A stretch of 64,000 nucleotides of DNA from the NCBI GenBank assembly GCA_017554105.1, contig JAFZIY010000031.1, positions 186,001-250,000 of the forward strand, in the 5' to 3' direction. A program made the position numbers and the translations under genes. The notes below the pieces were generated by a model that worked only from the letters and a program-made list of their open reading frames with translations, made no database searches and had not been told where the DNA came from. This DNA comes from Prevotella sp. Lineage in GTDB: Bacteria; Bacteroidota; Bacteroidia; Bacteroidales; Bacteroidaceae. Positions 1-6,896 of the stretch are shown piece after piece. The stretch's first letter is position 1. Each line of letters opens with the position of its first letter.

Positions 1-195
1 GTGAAAGACATCGACATCGCTTTCTTGCCTTGCAACCAGCCATATACCATGACACCCGAGCAACTGGTTCGTGCGGCAAAAACCGTCAAGCCTAAGATTC
101 TCTTCCCTTATCACTACGGCAACACCAACGTGGAGCCTGTAATTGACATGCTCAAGGATAGCGGAGTGGAGGTAAGGATACGCAGTTACCAATGA
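1..195 (+). CDS. Metallo-beta-lactamase-fold hydrolase, C-terminal part
   Basis: This is the last 64 residues of a protein whose start lies before the window; the GTG at base 1 is more likely an internal valine than a start. The segment carries the pattern FLPCNQPYTMTPEQ followed about 20 residues later by PYHYGN. This resembles the C-terminal part of UPF0173-like metallo-beta-lactamase-fold hydrolases, in which the late His is a metal ligand. Substrate cannot be inferred. It reads in the same direction as the phenylacetate-CoA ligase but is separated from it by 146 bases containing a promoter, so it probably belongs to the preceding transcription unit. Confidence 0.7.
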   Translation: MKDIDIAFLPCNQPYTMTPEQLVRAAKTVKPKILFPYHYGNTNVEPVIDMLKDSGVEVRIRSYQ

Positions 196-199
196 AAAG

Positions 200-234
200 A
201 GTTAGAAGTTAGAAGATAGAAGTTAGGAGTTGAG
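200..234. repeat. Imperfect heptanucleotide tandem repeat (5 units)
   Basis: Five consecutive 7-base units of the type AGTTAGA / AGATAGA / AGTTAGG lie just after the stop codon at 195. The same 7-base period recurs at several other places in the window, both between and within genes. Confidence 0.7.
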
Positions 235-265
235 AGTGTTAAAATCGTAAAAATTGCGTCATTAA

Positions 266-297
266 TTTGCAAGATACAATGATTATGTATACTTTTG
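266..297 (+). promoter_or_regulatory. Bacteroidetes-type promoter for phenylacetate-CoA ligase
   Basis: TTTG at 266-269 and TACTTTTG at 290-297, separated by 20 bases, match the Bacteroidetes -33/-7 consensus (TTTG ... TAnnTTTG). Transcription would start near 304, about 38 bases before the ATG at 342. Confidence 0.6.
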
Positions 298-341
298 TAA
301 GGTAAAACGAAGATTTAGTTACAAAAAGAACATTTAGAAAG

Positions 342-1640
342 ATGATTTGGAATCCAAGTATTGAGTGTATGGACCGCGAGCAACTGCGCGAAATACAGAG
401 CATCAGACTGCGGAAAATGGCAGACTATGTTTATCACAACACCCCATTCTATCGTAAGAAGTTTCAGGAACTGGGAATAGAACCCGGTGACATCAAGGAC
501 ATTGACGACATCGTGAAACTGCCATTCACTAACAAACTCGACCTGAGAGACAACTATCCATTCGGTTTGGCCGCCGTTCCGATGAGTCAGATTGTGCGCA
601 TACATGCCTCCTCAGGTACGACAGGAAAACCCGTGGTGGTGCTTCATACACGCAAGGATCTTGCGATGTGGACAGAGAGTCTGTCACGTGCATTCACCGC
701 ATACGGTGCCTCCAAGAACGACATTTTCCAGGTTTCGTATGGCTACGGACTGTTTACCGGCGGTCTGGGAGCACACGACGGAGCGACGAATATAGGCGCA
801 AGCGTTATCCCGATGTCTTCGGGAAACACCCAGAAACAGATAACCCTGATGCACGACTTCGGTGCTACGGTGCTCTGCTGCACACCTTCCTATGCCATGT
901 TCCTTGGCGAGGCGATGAAGGAGAGCGAGTGGCCGCGCGAGGAATTCAGGCTGAAGGTGGGTGTCTTCGGTGCTGAGCCATGGACCGAGGAGATGCGTGC
1001 GAAACTGCAAGAGACACTGGGCATCAAGGCATATGACATCTACGGACTGAGCGAGATAGCAGGTCCTGGCGTGGGATATGAGTGCGAACACCAGTGTGGT
1101 ACACACCTCAGCGAGGACTATTTCTATCCGGAGATTCTTGACCCTAACACTGGCGAGCCGCTGCCGGAAGGCACTCTCGGCGAACTGACGTTCACCCACC
1201 TCACCAAGGAGGGAATGCCGCTGCTGCGCTACCGCACCCACGACCTCACCGCCCTGCACTACGAGAAGTGCCAGTGCGGAAGAACGATGGTGCGCATGGA
1301 TCGTATCCTCGGTCGTTGCGACGACATGCTCATCATTCGTGGAGTGAATGTGTTCCCGTCACAGATAGAGGCTGTAATACTCAGTCTGCCTGAGTTTGAA
1401 CCGCACTTCATACTTACCGTCGACCGCGTGAACAACACCGACACTTCAGAACTGAAGGTGGAGGTGAAGGAAGAGTACTTCACCGACGAGATGGCACAAC
1501 TCGTGGGACTGCAGAAGAAACTGGAGGCAGAACTGCGCAGCGTCATCGGACTGGGCTTCAAGGTGAAACTCGTGGAGCCGAAGAGCATCGAGCGCTCTAC
1601 AGGAAAGGCACGCCGAGTATTCGACAACAGAAAGATTTAA
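342..1640 (+). CDS. paaK: Phenylacetate-CoA ligase (ANL superfamily)
   Basis: A 432-residue cytosolic adenylate-forming enzyme expected to convert phenylacetate (or related aryl acetates) plus ATP and CoA to the aryl-acetyl-CoA. The AMP/phosphate loop SSGTTGKP is at residues 90-97 and the second AMP-binding motif YGLSEIAGPG near 235-244. The C-terminal part contains ILGRCDDMLIIRGVNVFPSQ, the usual hinge into the mobile domain of PaaK-type ligases. Length matches the family (about 430). The promoter at 266-297 and the ATG at 342 fit well. In Bacteroidales this gene is often next to indolepyruvate:ferredoxin oxidoreductase and an ACT protein. Here only the ACT gene follows, 92 bases downstream. 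In anaerobes without aerobic phenylacetate degradation the enzyme more likely works in aryl-acid and aromatic amino acid interconversion; that role is inferred from context. Confidence 0.9.
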   Translation: MIWNPSIECMDREQLREIQSIRLRKMADYVYHNTPFYRKKFQELGIEPGDIKDIDDIVKLPFTNKLDLRDNYPFGLAAVPMSQIVRIHASSGTTGKPVVVLHTRKDLAMWTESLSRAFTAYGASKNDIFQVSYGYGLFTGGLGAHDGATNIGASVIPMSSGNTQKQITLMHDFGATVLCCTPSYAMFLGEAMKESEWPREEFRLKVGVFGAEPWTEEMRAKLQETLGIKAYDIYGLSEIAGPGVGYECEHQCGTHLSEDYFYPEILDPNTGEPLPEGTLGELTFTHLTKEGMPLLRYRTHDLTALHYEKCQCGRTMVRMDRILGRCDDMLIIRGVNVFPSQIEAVILSLPEFEPHFILTVDRVNNTDTSELKVEVKEEYFTDEMAQLVGLQKKLEAELRSVIGLGFKVKLVEPKSIERSTGKARRVFDNRKI

Positions 1641-1732
1641 TCATTTAAAGGGAGTAAAGGAGCAATAAGAACCGCTGTCTTAACTACTTGACTCCATAAC
1701 TACTTAACTCCCCAAAATAAAAAATAAAAGAT

Positions 1733-2158
1733 ATGTTAGCAAAACAACTGTCAGTGTTCTTAGAGAACAAGTCTGGAAGACTTACCGAAGTGACCGAGGT
1801 GCTGGGCAATGCGGGAGTCAACCTCTCGGCAATGAGCATCGCTGACAACAGCGACTTCGGAATACTTCGCTGTATCGTGAGCGACCCCGACAAGGCATAC
1901 AAGGAACTGAAAGCAGCACAGTTCACGGTGAAAATCACCGATGTCATCGGTTTCGTGTGCCCCAATACCAGCGGCTCGCTTGCAAAAGTGCTGAAGATGC
2001 TGTCAGACAATGGCATCTTCATCGAGTACATGTATTCGTTCGCCAATGGCGACGTGGCTCACGTGGTGGTGCGACCCACCGACCTTGAGGCATGCGACCG
2101 TGTGCTCGCCGAGAAGAAGGTGGAGCTGATGGCAGCCAGCGACCTTTACAAGCTTTAA
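1733..2158 (+). CDS. Tandem ACT-domain amino-acid-binding protein
   Basis: A 141-residue protein made of two ACT domains, roughly residues 4-65 (start LSVFLENKSGRLTEV) and 70-135 (VIGFVCPNTSGSLAKV). ACT domains bind amino acids and act as allosteric sensors. There is no catalytic domain, so this is a stand-alone sensor. Position directly after paaK, on the same strand and before a strong terminator, suggests one transcription unit and a role in sensing an aromatic or branched amino acid linked to the ligase. That ligand is inferred from gene order, not from residues. Confidence 0.85.
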   Translation: MLAKQLSVFLENKSGRLTEVTEVLGNAGVNLSAMSIADNSDFGILRCIVSDPDKAYKELKAAQFTVKITDVIGFVCPNTSGSLAKVLKMLSDNGIFIEYMYSFANGDVAHVVVRPTDLEACDRVLAEKKVELMAASDLYKL

Positions 2159-2216
2159 CCGACTATTATAGTCGGTCACAAAAAGAATGAGGGTGTGCCA
2201 GTTTTGGCACACCCTC
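2158..2216 (+). terminator. Double hairpin terminator after the paaK-ACT unit
   Basis: Two inverted repeats follow the ACT stop codon: ACCGAC/GTCGGT (2158-2176) and a perfect 12-base stem GAGGGTGTGCCA/TGGCACACCCTC (2189-2216). The second is T-rich downstream and probably also serves the convergent gene at 2277-2663. Confidence 0.75.
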
Positions 2217-2276
2217 TTCTACTAACAACCAAATCTTTTATCTTTAACTAACTTTTATGAAACAGCATTCTCTTAT

Positions 2277-2663
2277 TTAGTACCTTACATGTCTGTGATG
2301 ACGTGGACCTTCATGATGGGGAGCCGGATGATGCGGACCGTGATGACCATGATGTGCTGGAGTCCAACGAGCATGTGAAGAAGCCATGTAACGATCGAAC
2401 TGACGTGGGGTGAGAACTCTCCTCAGTTCGTGGTTGCGGATGTCAATGCAACGGCGCATGTCAACGCGTGGATTGTCTATCGCACTCACATAACGAAGGT
2501 TGATTTCGAAGACTCTACCTACCTGATGCCTGTCAAGACGCAGTTCCATTGCCATCTTGTCGGTCATCACACGTGCGGTGCTCCTTATCTCGTGTCTGTT
2601 CATTGCTGCGGCAGAAGTTGCTATCGCTACTATCATTACCATTGTTGCAAGTATCTTTTTCAT
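2277..2663 (-). CDS. Small secreted protein with His-rich C-terminus
   Basis: A 128-residue protein with a clear signal peptide (MKKILATMVMIVAIATSAAA). The mature part starts with a helical, Arg/Met-rich region of about 70 residues (ending LTPRQFDRYM), which resembles small periplasmic helical proteins of the Spy/DUF4890 kind in Bacteroidales. The last 30 residues are extremely His/Pro/Gly-rich (many HH and HGHHGPHH runs), a composition typical of metal binding. A TATCTTTG -7 element lies upstream on the minus strand (2709-2716). The family is not identified with certainty. A metal-binding or envelope-stress role is inference. Confidence 0.6.
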   Translation of the reverse strand: MKKILATMVMIVAIATSAAAMNRHEIRSTARVMTDKMAMELRLDRHQVGRVFEINLRYVSAIDNPRVDMRRCIDIRNHELRRVLTPRQFDRYMASSHARWTPAHHGHHGPHHPAPHHEGPRHHRHVRY

Positions 2664-2708
2664 AATCGTATATTTTTAAATGTTCGACTTATGTTCTTGT
2701 TTCTGGTG

Positions 2709-2716
2709 CAAAGATA
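2709..2716 (-). promoter_or_regulatory. -7 element for the His-rich protein gene
   Basis: On the minus strand this reads TATCTTTG, matching TAnnTTTG, and lies 46 bases upstream of the ATG. The -33 box is weak. Confidence 0.4.
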
Positions 2717-2824
2717 TTAACAAAACGTAATCCCTGAAAAGGATTGTTCCTAAAAGGCGGTAGGTCTTTCCCTATATGTTAGGGGGATTTTTCCCTCTTG
2801 CCTCGTTTTTTCTTTATAGAAAAT

Positions 2825-2855
2825 TTTGCGGTATCGTTGGAAATCACTACTTTTG
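2825..2855 (+). promoter_or_regulatory. Promoter of the tRNA gene
   Basis: TTTG at 2825-2828 and TACTTTTG at 2848-2855 with the ideal 19-base spacer, placing the start of transcription about 12 bases before the tRNA 5' end. Confidence 0.65.
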
Positions 2856-2874
2856 CAACGCTAATCACAAGAAT

Positions 2875-2952
2875 AGGGGCGTAGCCCAGTTGGTTTAGAG
2901 CGCTGCAGTCACATTGCAGAGGTCATCGGTTCGAGCCCGATCGTCCCTACCA
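2875..2952 (+). tRNA. tRNA-Val (anticodon CAC)
   Basis: A cloverleaf folds by eye. The acceptor arms AGGGGCG (2875-2881) and CGTCCCT (2942-2948) pair with one G-U. The discriminator A is at 2949 and an encoded CCA at 2950-2952. The anticodon stem is CTGCA/TGCAG with loop GTCACAT, giving anticodon CAC (valine, GUG). The T-arm contains GGTTCGAGCC. The D-stem carries one C-A mismatch and the base 5' of U33 is G, both slightly unusual, so the amino acid identity is given with moderate confidence. Confidence 0.85.
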
Positions 2953-2957
2953 AAAAT

Positions 2958-2991
2958 AATGAAGCGACATCCTTTTGGACGTCGCTTCATT
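2958..2991 (+). terminator. Terminator after the tRNA
   Basis: Inverted repeat AATGAAGCGAC / GTCGCTTCATT around a T-rich loop, 5 bases after the CCA end. It also lies downstream of the convergent GH9 gene. Confidence 0.65.
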
Positions 2992-3009
2992 ATATATTAA
3001 TAATATGTG

Positions 3010-4761
3010 TCACTTCATTTCGGCATCTATCCAACCGAGCATTGCCACGAGAGTGGCGTTCCAGTTGATTGCAATCTCGTTGCTGGCGTATGAGTCCGCA
3101 TGGTCGATATACGACTCGTCGGGCTGTTTCGACGGATAATTGAGAGACCCACTCATATTGTCCTGCTGTCCAGGATTAGGTCCTCCGGCAAGCAGTCCAG
3201 GCATCGGTGCCGTTATTCCGTCTGCTGCTGAGATACGATGGTGCGGGTTCATTGTGCTCTTCTGACCGAAGCCCGTGACATAGCAATAGCCTGTTGCGTT
3301 GCGACCGAGTATATAGTCGGAGTTCTGCAGAGCACCCTCAAGATATTTCTTGTCGCCAGTAATCTTGTGGGCATAGAGCAGAGTCATGCCATTTGCACAG
3401 AAATTCTCTGCCAGACAACCCCAGCCGAAGCCTTGCGGATCGTTTCCGGAAGGTGTATCGAACGACGATGTCGGAGTGGTTGCCAACAACTTATCGCTAT
3501 AGGCAAGCAACTTTCCTTTCAGGTTCTCCCCTATCTGCTGTGTGTCGGGAGAGGATGCTCTCGGGCTGAGACCGTTGGCAATCCATGTGAACATGGCAAG
3601 TCCAGTCACGTTTCCCCATGTAGGAAGCATGAAATCGCGCTCCGCAATGGGCTGTGCAGCATCGAGGAATACCTTGTCGCCAGTGAGCAGATACAGTTCG
3701 GTGGCAGCCCACAGACGCTCGTCGCTGGCATCCATGTCACCGTATGTTCCTGTATTCACATCAGGATCGAACTCTTTATTCAGTGCAAATTGGTTATAAA
3801 GAGCCTTAGGATGTAGTTCTGCCCAGTTGTATGCGGCAAGTGCAGCATCCTTGGCACGTGCCGAGAAGCATGAATAGTCCTTGTTTCCCTCGAACAGTCG
3901 CGAGGCAAGAGCCATGACGGCAGCGAAGTCGTAGGTGGCAGTAACACTCTTCTGTATTACGTAACGCTGCTGATGACAGTCCTTCGGCATTACAAAACCC
4001 TCGAAGTTTGGCGTCGTCAACTTATGATACACTCCACCGTCATACGGGTCTTGCATTGTGAGCATCCACTTGAGGTTGAACATCACCTCGTCAAGGAGGT
4101 CGGCAGTCTGATTCTTGCTCTCAGGGATATTAACATCGAGACGGTCGAAGTAAGCCTTGTTCTGCTCGTATGACTGTAGCATGACACCCACGGAATAGGC
4201 TGAATTGACAATATACTTATTATAGTCGCCAGCATCATACCATCCCAATGGCGATGAGATGATTGTTCCCTCTGGGCGACCTGGTGACACGGCAGAGGCA
4301 TGAACCATCACCTGAGTGTCAGGATGTCCTAACGGACGGGCAAATTCCTTGGCATATTGCGCCTCAATCTCTACACCGGAGCGTATGAGATAGAATGCCT
4401 TCAATGTTGTCTTTGTAATGTCGGTGAGCGCATTGCTCTTCACCTCGAACAGCTGTGTCTCACCGTTAACGCTCAGTTCATAGGTGCCAGGAGCGGTGAT
4501 GTTGGCAACGTCAATGACAGTACGTTTCTTGCCTGACCATGGCGAGGTGCTTGTCCTTACGGCACGAGGCTTGCCCACTCGTTTCCCCGATGCGACGTCG
4601 GTGACACTGATTTTCTTAGCCGACACGGCCTCAACGACTGCCGTTTTCTGCTGCGATGGATAGAGAGCCACCTGATTCATACGGATAGTCTCCTGCTGTT
4701 GTGCCATCATCGTTGTTGCAGTCACTGCAAAGATTGCTGAAAGAATGATTTTTCTTCTCAT
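3010..4761 (-). CDS. Glycoside hydrolase family 9 endoglucanase, secreted
   Basis: A 583-residue cellulase of family GH9 with an N-terminal Ig-like (CelD_N) domain. The start at 4761 is chosen because it begins a signal peptide (MRRKIILSAIFAV...TMMAQ); an upstream in-frame ATG at 4800 would put 13 polar residues before it. The Ig-like domain spans about residues 25-110 (starting IRMNQVALYP) and the (alpha/alpha)6 catalytic domain about 115-580. The DAGDYNKY motif at 176-183 holds the catalytic-base aspartates. NPHHR lies late in the domain. SNEIAINWNA carries the putative acid Glu562. All key GH9 residues appear present, so it should hydrolyse beta-1,4-glucans or similar glucans in the periplasm or outside the cell. 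It stands alone, with its own promoter, not in a SusC/SusD locus. Confidence 0.92.
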   Translation of the reverse strand: MRRKIILSAIFAVTATTMMAQQQETIRMNQVALYPSQQKTAVVEAVSAKKISVTDVASGKRVGKPRAVRTSTSPWSGKKRTVIDVANITAPGTYELSVNGETQLFEVKSNALTDITKTTLKAFYLIRSGVEIEAQYAKEFARPLGHPDTQVMVHASAVSPGRPEGTIISSPLGWYDAGDYNKYIVNSAYSVGVMLQSYEQNKAYFDRLDVNIPESKNQTADLLDEVMFNLKWMLTMQDPYDGGVYHKLTTPNFEGFVMPKDCHQQRYVIQKSVTATYDFAAVMALASRLFEGNKDYSCFSARAKDAALAAYNWAELHPKALYNQFALNKEFDPDVNTGTYGDMDASDERLWAATELYLLTGDKVFLDAAQPIAERDFMLPTWGNVTGLAMFTWIANGLSPRASSPDTQQIGENLKGKLLAYSDKLLATTPTSSFDTPSGNDPQGFGWGCLAENFCANGMTLLYAHKITGDKKYLEGALQNSDYILGRNATGYCYVTGFGQKSTMNPHHRISAADGITAPMPGLLAGGPNPGQQDNMSGSLNYPSKQPDESYIDHADSYASNEIAINWNATLVAMLGWIDAEMK

Positions 4762-4820
4762 AGATTTTAATAGGTTTATTTGATAATATTTCCCTTTCAA
4801 TTATATTGTTTTTGCCACTG

Positions 4821-4851
4821 CAAAGGTAATTTTTTTCGTTGGTAATGGCAA
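4821..4851 (-). promoter_or_regulatory. Promoter of the GH9 gene
   Basis: On the minus strand TTGC (4848-4851), 19 bases, then TACCTTTG (4821-4828). The start of transcription would be near 4814, upstream of both candidate start codons (4800 and 4761), so it does not decide between them. From 4852 to about 5039 the sequence is AT-rich with no recognisable gene. Confidence 0.55.
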
Positions 4852-5039
4852 TAGTGCGACACTAAATTATTTGTATTTGCACATTTTTGTGCCTTATCTT
4901 TTGAATCTATTTTGTTCCCGAATGTTTTCATATGTCTATTTGTATCATATTTCGTTTCTATTTGTTTCATCATGCATAAAATGACAAAATATTTTCAGTA
5001 TGATAAACTAAGAAACATTTTTGAAACATAAGAATTTCG

Positions 5040-5066
5040 TTTGTATATATTTTTTGAATACCTTTG
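5040..5066 (+). promoter_or_regulatory. Upstream copy of a duplicated promoter
   Basis: TTTG at 5040-5043 and TACCTTTG at 5059-5066 (spacer only 15). The bases after it (GCGTCGTGTTT...AGAGGT...ACATAATATT) resemble those after the promoter at 5360-5367 (GCGGCGTGTTT...AGAGGT...), so the promoter and leader appear duplicated. Confidence 0.4.
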
Positions 5067-5073
5067 CGTCGTG

Positions 5074-5234
5074 TTTAGAACCCAGAGGTGCTATTACATA
5101 ATATTAGATCTCGAAAAAATATAGCAGTTTGATTTGAAATATAGCATTTTGTCTTGAGTAATAATAATTGTTAGTGTTATTTGTTGAATATGTAAGCGCA
5201 AGGGTCTCGTGAGAAACCTTTGCGCTATTTTTTC
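5074..5234 (+). ncRNA. Candidate small non-coding transcript
   Basis: A stretch of about 155 bases lies between a promoter-like element (5040-5066) and an intrinsic terminator-like hairpin (5196-5225, followed by TATTTTTT). No protein reading frame with a plausible start lies inside it on the plus strand. This could be a small RNA, a remnant of a lost gene, or a long leader of the gene at 5437. The call is inferred from promoter and terminator spacing only. Confidence 0.3.
5194..5234 (+). terminator. Hairpin with T-run
   Basis: GCGCAAGG ... CCTTTGCGC stem (5196-5225) followed by TATTTTTT. A second GC-rich inverted repeat, CCCCTCC GTGAA GGAGGGG with TTTTTG after it, lies at 5261-5284. Confidence 0.5.
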
Positions 5235-5330
5235 GTTTTAGTAGTTTTTTTATTACCCCACCCCTCCGTGAAGGAGGGGATTTTTGTTTGGACAATGCTA
5301 TTGCTTCATAAAAAAGTAAAAAAAGCATCG

Positions 5331-5367
5331 TTTGTTGATACCTGTTCCACTTTTTTCACTACCTTTG
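5331..5367 (+). promoter_or_regulatory. Promoter of the 163-residue secreted protein
   Basis: TACCTTTG at 5360-5367 is a good -7 box. TTTG at 5331-5334 is a candidate -33 with a long spacer. The ATG is 70 bases downstream of the -7 box. Confidence 0.45.
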
Positions 5368-5436
5368 CGGCGTGTTTTCAAAAACAGAGGTACATAACCC
5401 TGATATATTAAACTATAAACCATATTAGATTTTAAA

Positions 5437-5928
5437 ATGAAAAAGACTATTCTTTTAGTTGTTTTGTCAGTAATGACATGTTTGGGAGCAATGGCTCAGG
5501 AAAAAGGTCCTACCACAGTAGAAACCGACAACTTCTCTGTTAAAGTGCCTAAAGGCTGGATAGTTAAAGAAAAGTCATCCGGCAATATCAGTTCGGTAAC
5601 TTTGACTCCAGAAGTTAAGCCTGACGTCTCTACTAACTTCGGCTTTGATCTTGAAATCTGGTCGTTCAAAAGCAGAACATATACCGTGGAAAAGATTATA
5701 AGAGAGGCTTTGCGTCAGTATGGAGAGGGTGCTACTGAAAAGAAAGAAGATATTAAGTTCGGTTCTAACACTTTCCAGCGCACATTCTTTGATGAAGGTC
5801 ATGGCTCATCCCAGGTCCTTGCCCTTCCACTCAAAGAAGAGGGTGCTATGCGTATCGATGTAAAAACTTATCCATTGACAGACAAGGACGTCAAGGCCAT
5901 CCTTAAGAGTATTAAGGTTAATAGATAA
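5437..5928 (+). CDS. Secreted protein of unknown function, Mog1/PsbP-like outline
   Basis: A 163-residue protein with signal peptide MKKTILLVVLSVMTCLGAMAQ. The mature part begins with TVETDNFSVKVPKGWIV, a pattern typical of small alpha/beta domains of the Mog1/PsbP/DUF1795 type (a strand pair followed by a PxGW turn), and ends DVKAILKSIKVNR, again typical of that fold's last helix. No catalytic residues are evident. It is probably periplasmic or an exported soluble domain. The fold suggestion is from pattern only and the gene is not linked in an operon to a neighbour of known function. Confidence 0.6.
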   Translation: MKKTILLVVLSVMTCLGAMAQEKGPTTVETDNFSVKVPKGWIVKEKSSGNISSVTLTPEVKPDVSTNFGFDLEIWSFKSRTYTVEKIIREALRQYGEGATEKKEDIKFGSNTFQRTFFDEGHGSSQVLALPLKEEGAMRIDVKTYPLTDKDVKAILKSIKVNR

Positions 5929-6096
5929 GATTTAGCTTGCCCAAGTAGGCCTTGTACGGCACGTGACTGTAGTCAGTAATTGTACCGGACTAATATTCGG
6001 TGATATGTAACTTGCTCTGGTAGAGCGAAACTCTGTTGGTTTTACACTCTGCAAAAATATGTACAATTATTAAGTAACTTTTTTTAAGAATAACAA

Positions 6097-6831
6097 ATGG
6101 TGACAAGAAACAATCGCATTATCTCATTATTTGAAGCTATTCTATTGCTACCTCTTGCTATTCTCTCAAGTTGCAATAAAATCCCAGATACTAAAGAGTA
6201 TGATGGGCAAGAGCTGAGCAGATATTTGACAGTACGTAGCAACAGAACCTATATTACCGACAAAAACAAGAAAGTTGGGTGGAATGATACATTGTCGATA
6301 TATGTTGACAACAAGGGTAAAGCAATCTTGGTAAACGACATTGCCGTAAACAAAAGTGAGCCAGATAGTGGGAATATTGTTCATCTTCCTAACTATAGAG
6401 AAGACTACGAGTATTATTATGATGCAGATGGCCATCTGACAAGAGCAACAATATCTTGGACTGATACACCCAAATACCAATATATTTGGAAAGACAACCT
6501 TGTTACTGATGTCATAGTCACTGGCGATTATTATGGAAATACACAACATAATCACATAGAATATGATACGACAGTCTATTCACCGCGTTCTGGCATAGCT
6601 CTGTTCATGGATCTTTTTGATGCAGACAAACTGATGGCAAAGTATCTTACAGGCGAAATAGGAGGATATATTCCCTCACATCCGATAGCTAGAATTCTTG
6701 TTTATAATGATAAATACAAGAACGACACGCTGATCTTTACAAATATATTTGACAAGAATAATCGTCTTTCGTCATATAGTGTCAAATCTCATAAAATGAA
6801 TGTAAGCAGGTATTTTGATTACCCTAATTAA
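6097..6831 (+). CDS. Lipoprotein of unknown function
   Basis: A 244-residue protein whose N-terminus (hydrophobic LLLPLAILSSC) contains a lipobox with the acylated Cys near residue 26. The remainder is rich in Tyr, Asp and Asn and contains YYYDADGHLTRATISW, similar to the YD/RHS-like beta-strand turns seen in Bacteroidetes DUF-type lipoproteins that describe a variable parsed as a sentence-like beta sheet. The 168 bases before it hold several small hairpins (5960-6036) but no consensus promoter. Codon use is more AT-rich than in the neighbouring housekeeping genes. Function unknown. Confidence 0.6.
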   Translation: MVTRNNRIISLFEAILLLPLAILSSCNKIPDTKEYDGQELSRYLTVRSNRTYITDKNKKVGWNDTLSIYVDNKGKAILVNDIAVNKSEPDSGNIVHLPNYREDYEYYYDADGHLTRATISWTDTPKYQYIWKDNLVTDVIVTGDYYGNTQHNHIEYDTTVYSPRSGIALFMDLFDADKLMAKYLTGEIGGYIPSHPIARILVYNDKYKNDTLIFTNIFDKNNRLSSYSVKSHKMNVSRYFDYPN

Positions 6832-6841
6832 GATAGAAGAA

Positions 6842-6876
6842 AACGTCCGTTTGAGTAGTTCAAACGGACGTTTTTG
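6842..6876. terminator. Bidirectional terminator
   Basis: A 13-base perfect stem AACGTCCGTTTGA / TCAAACGGACGTT followed by TTTT, located between the lipoprotein and the convergent receptor gene. Confidence 0.85.
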
Positions 6877-6896
6877 TTAACATTAATGAGTATAAT

